From assembly GCA_900465915.1 (NCBI GenBank), contig UBKJ01000020.1:1-64000 (forward strand): a DNA stretch of 64,000 nt, given 5' to 3'. The position numbers and the translations under genes were made by a program. The notes below the pieces were generated by a model. That model had not been told where the DNA came from. It saw only the letters and a program-made list of their open reading frames with translations, and did not search any database. Shown piece by piece: positions 45,992 to 55,492 of this stretch. How positions within the stretch are numbered: position 1 is the stretch's first letter; every line of letters starts with the position of its first letter. Origin of the DNA: Hyphomicrobiales bacterium (GTDB taxonomy: Bacteria > Pseudomonadota > Alphaproteobacteria > Rhizobiales > Rhizobiaceae).

Positions 45992-46068
45992 TAGGCGAAG
46001 CGGTTCCGGCCCGCCCTCGCGAGGAGCGGGATCGACGTCGCGCCAGATAGCAAGAAGGTAATACAGGC

Positions 46069-48462
46069 ATGTCGAGCCATCTGCGTAAAATTGGTTCAGC
46101 GGAAGACGTGGGCAGGGCGCCCGCGCTGCTTCATGCCTTCGAAGGCGCGCAGGTCCCTCATTCCGGCTATGGCTACGACGCCCAGGACGGAGAGAAGGAG
46201 ATCAATTTATTTCGTATTTTCCTCTATGTCCTGCATTATCGCTGGCTGCTCGCCAGCATGGCGGCGGTCGGTCTGGTATGCGCTTTCGCCGCGACGATGA
46301 TGATGACGCCGAAATACAAGGCGTCGGCGCAGCTGGAAGTCATGGTCCCTTCCGCCAAGGTGTTCCAGGACATCGAGGTGACATCGGAAAGTTCGGACGT
46401 CCGAGCCTTCCAGACGGCTAGCGAAAAACTGCGCAGCCGCGCCATCGCCGAACGCGTGGCCTTCAATCTTGGTCTTAGCGAGCGCGCGGATTTTCTGTTT
46501 CCGCGCCCCAGCTTCTCGCCCTTTAATATCATTTCCCGGGCCTTTGGCATCGCCAGCGCCACCGGAGAGCTGAACGATTATCCGCCGGAGCAACGCGCGC
46601 GCATGGCGGTGGAGCGGTTGCAGAAGAACCTGGCGGTGACGCTCGTTCCCAACACCAGCCTGCTCTCCATCACCTATTCTGATCAGAATCCTCAATACGC
46701 CTATGAAATCGCCAATCAGGTTGCGCAGAGCTTCATCGACCAGCGCGTCGATCAGGCGAGCGACACCTCCGCGCAGGCGCGCAAGTTCATTCAGGAGCAG
46801 GTGACTCAGGCCAAGGCGCGTTTGCAGCAGTCCGAGGAAGCGCTCGTAGCCTATGCAAAGCAGGCGGGAATTACGATCACCGGGGATGATAACTCGCTCA
46901 TTACTGCGAGCCTCACCGAAATCAACAAGGCGCTGAGCGCGGCCGTTCAGGAAAATCTCGATTATGGTCGCATGGTGCAGCAGATCAACAACGGTCAGGG
47001 CTCAAGCCTTGAGCCGGTGCTGAAAAGCGAGGGGCTGGAGAAGCTGCGTGGTAAGCTAGCCGAGCTCAATGCGGATTATCAGCAGAAGCGCGGCTTGTTC
47101 AAGCCGAGCTTCCCCGAGATGCAGCAGCTCCGTTCGCAGATCAATGAGCTTGAGAACCAGATCAATCTGGGCGTGCGCGCCATCACCGATTCGATCAAGT
47201 ACAAGTATCAGGAGACTCAGGCCAAGGTCACGGACCTGCAACGCAAATTAAGCGAACTGGAGACGGAGCAGACCAACTATCAGGACAAGAATATTCAATA
47301 TACGATCCTGAAGCGTGAAGTGGATTCCAATCGTTCGCAATATGATAGCCTGATTTCCAAGCTCAACGAAGTCTCCGTCGGTTCCGAGCTGAAAAATCAG
47401 AACGCCGCGGTCGTCGATCTGGCGGTGTTGCCGGAGAAGCCGTATTCGCCTTGGTTGGCGCTCAATCTCGCGATTGGTTTGTTTCTGTCGATGTTGGCCG
47501 GCGCGGTTACGATTTACGTGCTGGAGCTGCTGAACAACACCTTCGCGAATCCCGAGCAGGTGGAGCGGGAGCTGCAATTGCCGCTCCTGGGCATCCTGCC
47601 GGCGATCGAAGAGTCCGAATTCGCGCGCGCCATGGCGGACCCGCAGTCCGGCCTGTCGGAAGCCTATCGCTCGCTGCGCACCTCGCTGCAATTCTCCGGC
47701 GAGCAGGGGGCTCCGCATACTTTGGCGGTGACCAGTTCGGAGCCGTCGGAGGGCAAGTCCACCACGATCTACAAGCTCGCGGAGGATTTCGCGGCTCTGG
47801 GGGCCAAGGTGCTGGTGATCGACGCGGATATGCGGCGGCCGACGCTGCATCGCGTCTTCAAGATGGACAACGCCGTCGGCCTCAGCAACGTGTTGACCAG
47901 CACCATCCGGCGCGACGATCTGCCGATGTTGATCAAGCAGGTGAAACCCAATCTCAGCCTGATGACGGCGGGCACCATTCCGCCCAATCCGGCCGATCTT
48001 CTGTCGTCGAGCAAGATGGGGCTTCTGTTGCAGAAGCTCGGCCGCAGCTACGACGTCGTCCTGGTCGATTCGCCGCCGGTCATCGGCCTGTCCGACGCGC
48101 TGATCCTCAGCCGCATGACCGAGGCCACGCTTCTCGTCGTCTCGTCCAACCAGGTGACGCGCAAGGCGGCCAGCGCGGCGCTCAAGCGCCTGCGCAACGC
48201 CGGCGGCAACATCGTCGGCGCGGCCTTCACCAAGTTCTCGGTCCGCAGGCTCGATTACAATTACAGCTACAAGTACCTGAACTACAACTACTACCAGTAC
48301 GGCGAAGACACGCCGAAGCTGGAGGACAAGGCTGGGGTCAGGGAAGCGGCAAAGGAGGCTTCGCCGGAGAAAAATGCGGAAAAGTGGTCGTTTGCTTCTG
48401 TCGGTCGCAACATGCGTCGGTATCTTTCTGGTCTTGCTGACCGCATTAAGTCGACATCTTGA
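46069..48462 (+). CDS. Wzc/ExoP-like polysaccharide co-polymerase with tyrosine kinase domain
   Basis: A 797-residue inner-membrane protein. A Wzz domain starts at about residue 45 (INLFRIFLYVLHYRWLLAS) with its first helix. A coiled coil runs at about 220-420, a second membrane helix at about 460-490, and a BY-kinase domain follows. Walker A is SSEPSEGKSTT (about 562), Walker A' VLVIDADMRRPTLHR (about 583) and Walker B VVLVDSPPVIGLSDAL. The C-terminal tyrosine cluster YNYSYKYLNYNYYQY (about 729-743) is the autophosphorylation site of such kinases. It sets chain length and drives export with the Wza-like protein. Confidence 0.95.
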   Translation: MSSHLRKIGSAEDVGRAPALLHAFEGAQVPHSGYGYDAQDGEKEINLFRIFLYVLHYRWLLASMAAVGLVCAFAATMMMTPKYKASAQLEVMVPSAKVFQDIEVTSESSDVRAFQTASEKLRSRAIAERVAFNLGLSERADFLFPRPSFSPFNIISRAFGIASATGELNDYPPEQRARMAVERLQKNLAVTLVPNTSLLSITYSDQNPQYAYEIANQVAQSFIDQRVDQASDTSAQARKFIQEQVTQAKARLQQSEEALVAYAKQAGITITGDDNSLITASLTEINKALSAAVQENLDYGRMVQQINNGQGSSLEPVLKSEGLEKLRGKLAELNADYQQKRGLFKPSFPEMQQLRSQINELENQINLGVRAITDSIKYKYQETQAKVTDLQRKLSELETEQTNYQDKNIQYTILKREVDSNRSQYDSLISKLNEVSVGSELKNQNAAVVDLAVLPEKPYSPWLALNLAIGLFLSMLAGAVTIYVLELLNNTFANPEQVERELQLPLLGILPAIEESEFARAMADPQSGLSEAYRSLRTSLQFSGEQGAPHTLAVTSSEPSEGKSTTIYKLAEDFAALGAKVLVIDADMRRPTLHRVFKMDNAVGLSNVLTSTIRRDDLPMLIKQVKPNLSLMTAGTIPPNPADLLSSSKMGLLLQKLGRSYDVVLVDSPPVIGLSDALILSRMTEATLLVVSSNQVTRKAASAALKRLRNAGGNIVGAAFTKFSVRRLDYNYSYKYLNYNYYQYGEDTPKLEDKAGVREAAKEASPEKNAEKWSFASVGRNMRRYLSGLADRIKSTS

Positions 48463-49591
48463 GGGCAGCGATCCCGAGCTGGCCTCGGCGCTCTATCCGC
48501 TGAACGTCGAGGCGACGCTGGCGGGCGCGGTCAACGCGCTCGGCCGTCCCGACAGCGACACGCCTGCGGCCGAGGTCGAAAGCCGGCTGCGCGCGGCGGT
48601 CCCCTACAACGCCGGCGACGCGCGGCTCTACAGCCTTCTCGGCGAAAGCCTGAGCAAGGAAGGCGACGATAAGGCCGCCGCCGGCATGTTCGGCCACGCG
48701 CTGCTCCTGGCGCGCACCGAAATCCACGCCTTGCGCTGGTCGATCCAGCGCGCCGTCACCGCCGGCGACCACCGGCAGGCGCTCGACCGTATGGACATGC
48801 TGTTCCGCCGCTGGCCGGAGCAGATCGGCCTCATCGCCCCCGCCATTCCGGCGGTCTTCGCCGACCAGAACGGCTATGACGCCTTCGCCGAGCGGCTCAG
48901 GGCCAGCCCGCCCTGGCGGCCGGCGCTGCTCCGCGCGTTGGCCGGCGAGACGTCGACCAACAAGGTCTTCGCCGCGCAGCTTTTGCAGGACCTCGCCACC
49001 GGCCCCACGCCGCCGTCCTCCTCCGAGACGGCGAGCCTGCTCTCGGGCCTGTTCCGCGACAAGCAATACGATCTCGCCTACCGCACCTTCCTCTTGACGC
49101 TGACCGAGCCCGAGAAGGAGCTGTCCGGCGCGATCTTCGACGGAACCTTCCAGCAGGCCCCGTCGGGCCGGCTGTTCGACTGGTCCGCGCGCCAGCAGCC
49201 GGGCGTGGTGGTGTCGCTGCCGGCGACCTCGGGCGGCCTTTCGGTCGAATTCGCCAACACGCCGGTGATGCGCATCGGCCTGCAGCAATATCTCAAGCTG
49301 CCGGCCGGCGCCTACCGGCTGGAGTTCAAGGCCTCGGCCTTCAGCGCCGTCATGCCCAAGTCGCTCCTGTGGAACCTCGCCTGCGTCGGCCCGGCCGGCG
49401 CGGTGGCGCAGGTCGAAATCCCCGACGGCGATTATCGCGACCGCGTCGTCACCGGAGATTTCACCGTTCCCGCCGATTGCTCGCTGCAATTGCTGACGCT
49501 GCAGACCCGCGCCATGGTGGAAAGCTGGAGCAACCGCTACAACGGCCGCGTGCTTGTCAACTATATCCGCATCTCGGAGGCCCGGCCATGA
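48374..49591 (+). CDS. TPR-like membrane protein with C-terminal beta domain, unknown function
   Basis: A 405-residue protein with one N-terminal membrane helix (about residues 8-25). A helical repeat region (about 40-230), for example LYSLLGESLSKEGDDKAAAGMF, is followed by a beta-rich domain (about 265-400) containing YLKLPAGAYRLEFKASAF. The ATG overlaps the upstream kinase gene by 89 bases in another frame; GGAG lies four bases before it and AAAGGAGG further upstream. It is the periplasmic part of the operon, by inference. I recognise no named family, although such proteins accompany the ligase and Wzc genes. Confidence 0.82.
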   Translation: MRKSGRLLLSVATCVGIFLVLLTALSRHLEGSDPELASALYPLNVEATLAGAVNALGRPDSDTPAAEVESRLRAAVPYNAGDARLYSLLGESLSKEGDDKAAAGMFGHALLLARTEIHALRWSIQRAVTAGDHRQALDRMDMLFRRWPEQIGLIAPAIPAVFADQNGYDAFAERLRASPPWRPALLRALAGETSTNKVFAAQLLQDLATGPTPPSSSETASLLSGLFRDKQYDLAYRTFLLTLTEPEKELSGAIFDGTFQQAPSGRLFDWSARQQPGVVVSLPATSGGLSVEFANTPVMRIGLQQYLKLPAGAYRLEFKASAFSAVMPKSLLWNLACVGPAGAVAQVEIPDGDYRDRVVTGDFTVPADCSLQLLTLQTRAMVESWSNRYNGRVLVNYIRISEARP

Positions 49592-50892
49592 CGGACGCCG
49601 CCATTTCCGCGCCGGCCAAGGGCGTGCGCAGCCGCCGCAACGCGCTGGGCCTGTGCCTTCTGGCCTGCATGCTCCTGGGCGGCGGCACGCATCGCGCGCT
49701 GCTCGCCGACGCGGTGCTGCAGATCTTCGTCATCGCCGCCTCCGGCTATGCGCTGATGAACGGAAGCTGGAACACGGCCACGCGCTGCGGCGCGGCGCTA
49801 CTGGCCTGCATGGCGGCGCTGGCGATCTTCCAGATCGCGCCGCTGCCGCTCGGCCTCCTGGAGATGAGCCGGCCGGAGGGGCTGCTGCCCTTCACCGGCG
49901 CTGGGGCTCCCGTCACGCTCGCTTCCGTCAGCCTTAGCATCTCGCGCACGGTGGACGCGGCGATCTTCGCCATGACGCCGGTCGTCTTCTTCATCGCGTT
50001 GTCGAGCCTGCCGCGCGGCTCGGCGCTCAACCTCGTGCCCTTCTTCATGATCGGCCTCCTGTGCAACCTCGTCGCGGCGGGGCTGCAATATTCCTTCAGC
50101 GGCGAGGCCAATCTCGGCGACCTGCTCGGCTACGACGTGATGGTGGGCATGTTCGCCAACCGCAACCACTTCGCCACGCTGGTCTTCTCCAGCATTCCGC
50201 TGATTATCTATTTCGGCTTCTTCCAGGGCCGCGCGCTGGTGGCGACGTTGACCGTGGCGCTGATCTTCCTGGTGCTTTTGGCGGCGGGCTCGCGCGCCGG
50301 CATCCTGATCGGCCTCGGCGTGCTGGTGGTCTCGGTCGGCTCGCTCCTGTGGCGCGGCCGGCTCGGCGCCATCACGATGGCGGCGCTGTTCGCCATCGTG
50401 CTGGCCTTCAGCTACGGTGCGCTGGTCAAGGTCGGCAGCCGCGAATTCGACCCCAATTTCGGCCGCCTCGAATTCGCCGAGACCACCTGGCGCGCGGTCA
50501 AGCAGAACTGGCTGCTGGGCGCGGGCTTCGGCACGTTCGACCTCGTCTATCCCTTCTACGAAAACCCCGAAATGGTGTTCCCGGAATATGTGAACCACGC
50601 CCATAACGACTTCCTCGAAGTGGCGCTGGAGGGCGGCGTGGCGGCTGTGGTCCTGTTCCTCGCCTATGTCGCCATGGCCGCGCGACGGGTGGCGCAGGTG
50701 GGACGGCAGCCGCTGGGGCGGCTGGTGTTCCTGTCGATCCTCGTCATCCTCCTGCATTCGGTGGTCGACTATCCCCTGCGCACCATGGCGATCGCGATGA
50801 TCTTCGCCTTCCTGAACGCGCTTCTGTTCTCGGACGTCCCCGTCGAGAAGCCCGCGCCGGCGAAGAAGCGATCGCGCTCCGGTTCGGCGTGA
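49588..50892 (+). CDS. O-antigen ligase/polymerase-like membrane protein
   Basis: A 434-residue polytopic protein with about 11 hydrophobic helices. The segment VGMFANRNHFATLVFSS, the loop ETTWRAVKQNWLLGAGFGTF, and YVNHAHNDFLEVALEGG match the Wzy_C/O-antigen ligase family, including the conserved His and Arg region. It probably polymerises or ligates a lipid-linked glycan at the periplasmic face. Its start overlaps the upstream stop (ATGA). It ends the second polysaccharide operon. It is the second such protein in the window besides 11931. Confidence 0.9.
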   Translation: MTDAAISAPAKGVRSRRNALGLCLLACMLLGGGTHRALLADAVLQIFVIAASGYALMNGSWNTATRCGAALLACMAALAIFQIAPLPLGLLEMSRPEGLLPFTGAGAPVTLASVSLSISRTVDAAIFAMTPVVFFIALSSLPRGSALNLVPFFMIGLLCNLVAAGLQYSFSGEANLGDLLGYDVMVGMFANRNHFATLVFSSIPLIIYFGFFQGRALVATLTVALIFLVLLAAGSRAGILIGLGVLVVSVGSLLWRGRLGAITMAALFAIVLAFSYGALVKVGSREFDPNFGRLEFAETTWRAVKQNWLLGAGFGTFDLVYPFYENPEMVFPEYVNHAHNDFLEVALEGGVAAVVLFLAYVAMAARRVAQVGRQPLGRLVFLSILVILLHSVVDYPLRTMAIAMIFAFLNALLFSDVPVEKPAPAKKRSRSGSA

Positions 50893-50998
50893 GGCGGGCC
50901 GCGACTTATTGAGGCCGCATTCTTCCGCTCAGTTTCGCGGCGATGACTGTTTCGCCTGCGATATTTTTCCGCGCGCCTGAAACGCCGCGGAGCATGGG

Positions 50999-51862
50999 AT
51001 GTTTTGGGATTTTCACCGGCGCGGGGCGCATATGAGCCTGAACGCAACTCAACGGCTGGCGCCGCCGCGCACCGGCATGCGCGCCGCGCTCGCCGATATC
51101 GGCGAGGCGCTGGCGAGCTACCGGCTGGCGCTGATCTTCGGCTGGCAGGACGTGGCGCAGCGCTATCGCCGCTCGCGGGTGGGGGCCTTCTGGCTGACGC
51201 TCAACATGGCGGTCTTCGTCGGCGCGCTGGGGCTGATCTTCGGCACGCTGTTCCAGTCGCAGATGCGCGAATTCCTGCCCTATCTCTGCGCCGGCGTCAT
51301 CCTGTGGGGCTTCATCTCGACGGCGCTGACGGAGGGCTGCGCCGCCTTCAGCGGCTCCGACGGCGTCATCCTGCAGGTGCGCATGCCGCTCTTCACCCAT
51401 GTGCTCAGGGCGCTGTGGCGCAACGTCATCATCCTCGCCCACAATATCGTCATCTTCCCCATCGTGGCGCTGCTGCTGGGGCGGGGCTTCGATCTGCACC
51501 TGCTGCTCGCCGTTCCGGGCTTCCTGCTCATCTGCCTCAACCTCGCCTGGATGATGCTGGTGCTGGCCACGCTCTGCGCCCGCTTCCGCGACATGACGCA
51601 GGTGGTGACCAACATATTGCAGGTCCTGTTCTACGCCACGCCGATCATGTGGATGGAGACGACGCTGCCGGCGCATGTGTCGCGCGCCTTCATCGACTGG
51701 AACCCCTTCTATCATTTCATCCAGCTCGTGCGCGCGCCGCTCTTCTCCATGGCGCCCGCGCCGGCGAGCTGGCTCATGGCGCTGGCGCTCGCCGTGCTGG
51801 GCTGGCTGGCGGCGCTGGCCTTTTTCGGCAAATATCGCTGGCGCGTGGCTTATTGGTTGTGA
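50999..51862 (+). CDS. ABC-2 polysaccharide exporter permease (Wzm-like)
   Basis: A 276-287-residue inner-membrane permease with six helices. The family features are the N-terminal amphipathic stretch SYRLALIFGWQDVAQRYRRS, VGAFWLTLNMAVF, YLCAGVILWGF and FYATPIMWMETT. It exports undecaprenyl-linked glycan together with the ATPase encoded six bases downstream. The start could be ATG 50999 (GGAG six bases upstream) or ATG 51032, where the family-like sequence begins. No RfbA-type extension is visible. Confidence 0.93.
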   Translation: MFWDFHRRGAHMSLNATQRLAPPRTGMRAALADIGEALASYRLALIFGWQDVAQRYRRSRVGAFWLTLNMAVFVGALGLIFGTLFQSQMREFLPYLCAGVILWGFISTALTEGCAAFSGSDGVILQVRMPLFTHVLRALWRNVIILAHNIVIFPIVALLLGRGFDLHLLLAVPGFLLICLNLAWMMLVLATLCARFRDMTQVVTNILQVLFYATPIMWMETTLPAHVSRAFIDWNPFYHFIQLVRAPLFSMAPAPASWLMALALAVLGWLAALAFFGKYRWRVAYWL

Positions 51863-51867
51863 GGGCG

Positions 51868-52608
51868 ATGAGTTCGATACGGCTTGAAGACGTGAGCGTG
51901 GAGTTCCCGATCTATAATTCGGCCAGCCGCTCGCTGAAGAACCGGGTGCTGAACGCCGCCACCGGCGGCCGCATCGAGCGCCGCAGCGACCGCTTCGTCG
52001 TGGTGCGCGGGCTCGACGGCGTGACGCTGACGCTGCAGGACGGCGACCGCGTCGGCCTCATCGGCCATAACGGCTCCGGCAAGACGACGCTGCTGCGCGT
52101 GCTGTCGGGCATCTATACGCCCACCGGCGGCGCCGCGATCATCGACGGCCGCTGCGTGTCGCTGATCAACATCAATCTCGGCATCGATCCCGACGCCTCG
52201 GGCCGCCAGAACATCCGCCTGCGCTGCGCCATGATGGGCATGCATCCGCGCCGCATGGCGGAGGAGATCGACGGCATCGCCGAGTTCTCGGGCCTCGGCG
52301 AATTCCTCGACGTGCCGTTCCGCACCTATTCCTCCGGCATGCAGTTGCGGCTGGCCTTCGCCGCCTCGACGGCGGTGCGGCCGGAAATCCTCATCATGGA
52401 CGAATGGCTCTCCACCGGCGACCAGGATTTCCGCGAGCGCGCCAACCAGCGCATGCGCGACCTGGTCGACGCCACGCATATCCTGGTGCTGGCCAGCCAT
52501 TCCCGCGCGCTGCTGGAGGAGAACTGCAACCGCATCCTCTGGCTGGAGCACGGCCGGCTGCGCATGGACGGCCCGCCCGAGACCGTGCTGCCGCTCTATT
52601 TCGGCTAG
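51868..52608 (+). CDS. ABC polysaccharide exporter ATP-binding protein (Wzt-like, short form)
   Basis: A 246-residue ATPase. Walker A GHNGSGKTT is at about 66-74, the signature YSSGMQLRLAF at about 154 and Walker B EILIMDEWLSTGD at about 172. It lacks the C-terminal carbohydrate-binding domain of long Wzt proteins such as E. coli O9a, and so resembles the short type in which export does not need recognition of a capped terminus. It forms a two-gene exporter with the permease upstream. Confidence 0.94.
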   Translation: MSSIRLEDVSVEFPIYNSASRSLKNRVLNAATGGRIERRSDRFVVVRGLDGVTLTLQDGDRVGLIGHNGSGKTTLLRVLSGIYTPTGGAAIIDGRCVSLININLGIDPDASGRQNIRLRCAMMGMHPRRMAEEIDGIAEFSGLGEFLDVPFRTYSSGMQLRLAFAASTAVRPEILIMDEWLSTGDQDFRERANQRMRDLVDATHILVLASHSRALLEENCNRILWLEHGRLRMDGPPETVLPLYFG

Positions 52609-52642
52609 AGCGGTTCCTGTTTATTTGCTTTTACGCTTTAGA
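52605..52642. repeat. Degenerate dispersed intergenic repeat, copy C (reverse)
   Basis: The stretch TAGAGCGGTTCC through TTTTACGCTTTA is the reverse complement of an element related by eye to the ones at 1411 and 24525. It fills the gap between the exporter ATPase and the convergent methyltransferase-GT gene. Confidence 0.4.
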
Positions 52643-55492
52643 TCAGTCCCGCCCGCGCGGCGGCCAGGCCAGCGAGAAATCCTCGCGGTCGAGCGTCAGG
52701 TTGGGATTATAGGCCGGGTCGGCCCATGAATCCGTCCTCCACACCCGATGCATATAGTCGATCTCGGCCTTGAAGCGCCGCAGCTTCTCCGGCGTGTCCT
52801 CGAAGCCGCGGCTGGCGGATTCGTGGTGGTAAAGCTCGGCATAGGGCGTCCAGACGTTGCGATAGCCGGCCTTCAGCAGTTTCAAGCAGAAATCGACGTC
52901 GTTGAAGGCCACGGCCAGGTCGCGCTCGTTGAGCCCGCCGACGGCGGCGTAGAGCGCCTTGTTCACCACCAGGCAGGCGGCGGTGACGGCGCTGAAGGAC
53001 TGGATCAATTGCGCGCGGAAGAAAGGGCCCGGCGCGCCGCGCGGGAGCGTCTTGTGCGCGTGCCCGGCCACGCCGCCGAGCCCCACCACCACGCCGCCAT
53101 GCTGGAGGCTGTCGTCGGGATACCAGAGTCGCGCCCCCACCGCGCCGACGCCGGGTTGCATGGCGAGGCTCACCATCTCGTCGAGCCAGCCGGGCGTGAT
53201 CGCCTCGATGTCGTTGTTGACCAGCGCCACATAGTCGCCGCGCGCCGCAGCCACCGCGTCGTTGTTGAGCGCCGAATAGTTGAACGGCCTTTCGTCGCGC
53301 CGGATCGTGACGCGGGGATCGCGGGCGGCGGCGTCGAAAAAAGCGAGCGTCGCCGGATCGTCGGAATTGTTGTCGACGATGACGATGTCGTAATCGGGAT
53401 AGGTGGTCTTCTCCAGAATGCTGTCGACGCATTGCCGGATCAGGTCGAGCCCGTTGCGGGTGGGGATGACGAGCGTCACCGGCGGCGGCGCGTCGGGCAG
53501 GCGGTAGCGCGCGCGATACATGCCGAAATCGAGCAATTCCGCCTCGGCCGCGACGCCCGCGCGGGCGAAATGGTCGTTCAGCGCGCGCTTGCCGGCGTCG
53601 AGCGCGTAGGCCTTGTTGCTTCCCGCCTGCGCCGTGCTCTGCGCATGGCTGCGCCAGTGATAGAGCACCTTGGGGATATGCACGATGGCGCCGGGTTCGA
53701 GCGTCTCGGCGAAGCGCAGCGCGAGGTCGTAATCCTGCGCGCCCTCCAGCCCCTCGCGAAAGCCGCCAAGGTCCCGCGCCAGATCGGCGCGATAGGCCCC
53801 GAGATGGCAGATCATGTTGTGCGACAGGAACAGGTCGGGGTTCCAGTCCGGCTTGAAATAGGGGTCGAAACGCCGCCCGTCTTCGTCGATCTTGTCCTCG
53901 TCGGAATAGATCAGGCCTGCTTGCGGATGCGCGAGCGCGGCGCGCGCGATCTCGTAGAGCGCGTCCTCGGCCAGAAGGTCGTCCTGGTCCATCAGCGCCA
54001 GCCAGTCGCCGCGCGCCATCGCCATGGCGCTGTTGCTGGCCGCCGAGATATGGCCGTTGACGGGGCGGAAAGTCACGCGGATGCGCGGGTCGAGCGCCGC
54101 AAGCCTTTCCAGCTCCGCCCGAAGAAGGGCCGGATCGGGCGAGCAGTCGTCGGCCATGCACAGCTCCCAATGCGGATAGAGCTGCGCCCGCGCCGAATCG
54201 ACCGCCGCGCGCAGCCAGCCCAGATCGGGCGCATAGACGGGCATGAGGATGGAGATCAGCGGCGGGCGCGTCATGGCCTCCACCGCCGTGCGGATTTTCT
54301 GGCGCGCGGCGTCGTCCATGCGGCCGTAGAGTTGCAGCCAGGCGCCGTAATCGTTGCGGTCGACCAGCCCGCCGCCGGCCTCGACCAGCGCCCGGCCGGG
54401 AGCGTTGGCGCGGAGCCAGCGCCGCTTCAGCCCGGCCAGCCCCTCGCGCCGCAGCACGCCCATCGCCTTGGCCGTGGTCGCCTTCCAGCCGCCGCCGCGC
54501 CGCACGATCGTCGGCAGGGCGCGCGACACATGCGCGGCGCGGCGATATTGGCGGCCGGCCTGGCGATAGGGCGCGGTCAGCCGCCAGCTTCGCGACGAAA
54601 GAATCTCCTGCGTCGTCCGCCGCTGGTCGTCGAGCGCCGCCTCGGTGCGGCCCGCCTGTTCGGCCGCCAGCGCCAGACGCTGGCGCAGCACCTCGGCGCG
54701 GGCCTCCTGCTCGGCGCGCTCCTCCTCGGCGGCCTCGTATTCGGCGCGCGCCGTCTCCAGCGCCGCCGCCGTCTTCTCCGCGTCGCGGCGCTCCGCCTCG
54801 CAGCGCCAGAGCAGGCTGTTGGCCTCGCCCAGCCGGGCGTAGGCGGCGCGGACGAAATCCCTTTCCGCCGCGTCGGCGGCGCAGAGCGCGCGCAGGAGAG
54901 GCGGGCAATCTTCGCCGGTCAGAAGCACGCCCAGCCCGTTGCCGTGGATGAATTCGAAGCTCGGCCGGCGGGTCGCGATCTCGGCCCAGAATCTCCACAC
55001 GCCGAAATCGCCGCTCCGCACCTGCGTGTCGTGGAACAGCACCACGCCGCGCTCCGACAGGGCGCTTTCCCAGGTCTCGAAATCCTCGCGCACGTCCTCG
55101 TAGCGGTGCCGCCCGTCGATATGCAGCAGGTCCACCGAGCCGTCGGCGAAGCGCGGCCGCGCCTCGTTGAAGGCAGCGCGGATCATCACGCCGAGGTCGG
55201 GATATTCAGCCCGCAATTCCGCCGCCAGCGCGTCGAAGATTTCCGGCGGATAGAAGCCGGCGTGCTCGTCGCCGCGCCAGGTGTCGACGCCGTGGACGGT
55301 CGCCGCCAGCCCCGCCGCCCGCGCGCCCTGGCAGAAGGACAGGAAGGAGAAGCCGTTATGCACGCCCAGCTCCACCACGGTTTTCGGGCGCAGCGCGTCC
55401 ATCAGCCAGAAGGCGAAGGGCGCATGCTCCAGCCACGCCGATTCGCGCACATGGCGCGCGGCGGGCAGCGATTTCGGCGTCACGAACGTCAT
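52643..55492 (-). CDS. Methyltransferase-coiled-coil-double GT2 glycosyltransferase
   Basis: A 949-residue cytoplasmic protein built of four parts. Residues 1-210 form a class I SAM methyltransferase-like domain (VVELGVHNGFSFLSF near 39, LLHIDGRHRYEDV near 122). Residues about 225-300 form an Ala/Glu/Arg-rich coiled coil, then the linker SRSWRLTAPYRQ. Residues about 414-670 form GT2 domain 1 (ISILMPVYAPDLGW, MDQDDLLAEDALYE). Residues about 674-949 form GT2 domain 2 (VTLVIPTRNGLDL, VNNDIEAITPGW, DFCLKLLKAGYRN). Both GT domains look complete. It starts at ATG 55492, overlapping the stop of the next upstream GT2 gene (ATGA). It probably builds and modifies the glycan exported by the adjacent Wzm/Wzt pair. 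Confidence 0.88.
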   Translation of the reverse strand: MTFVTPKSLPAARHVRESAWLEHAPFAFWLMDALRPKTVVELGVHNGFSFLSFCQGARAAGLAATVHGVDTWRGDEHAGFYPPEIFDALAAELRAEYPDLGVMIRAAFNEARPRFADGSVDLLHIDGRHRYEDVREDFETWESALSERGVVLFHDTQVRSGDFGVWRFWAEIATRRPSFEFIHGNGLGVLLTGEDCPPLLRALCAADAAERDFVRAAYARLGEANSLLWRCEAERRDAEKTAAALETARAEYEAAEEERAEQEARAEVLRQRLALAAEQAGRTEAALDDQRRTTQEILSSRSWRLTAPYRQAGRQYRRAAHVSRALPTIVRRGGGWKATTAKAMGVLRREGLAGLKRRWLRANAPGRALVEAGGGLVDRNDYGAWLQLYGRMDDAARQKIRTAVEAMTRPPLISILMPVYAPDLGWLRAAVDSARAQLYPHWELCMADDCSPDPALLRAELERLAALDPRIRVTFRPVNGHISAASNSAMAMARGDWLALMDQDDLLAEDALYEIARAALAHPQAGLIYSDEDKIDEDGRRFDPYFKPDWNPDLFLSHNMICHLGAYRADLARDLGGFREGLEGAQDYDLALRFAETLEPGAIVHIPKVLYHWRSHAQSTAQAGSNKAYALDAGKRALNDHFARAGVAAEAELLDFGMYRARYRLPDAPPPVTLVIPTRNGLDLIRQCVDSILEKTTYPDYDIVIVDNNSDDPATLAFFDAAARDPRVTIRRDERPFNYSALNNDAVAAARGDYVALVNNDIEAITPGWLDEMVSLAMQPGVGAVGARLWYPDDSLQHGGVVVGLGGVAGHAHKTLPRGAPGPFFRAQLIQSFSAVTAACLVVNKALYAAVGGLNERDLAVAFNDVDFCLKLLKAGYRNVWTPYAELYHHESASRGFEDTPEKLRRFKAEIDYMHRVWRTDSWADPAYNPNLTLDREDFSLAWPPRGRD

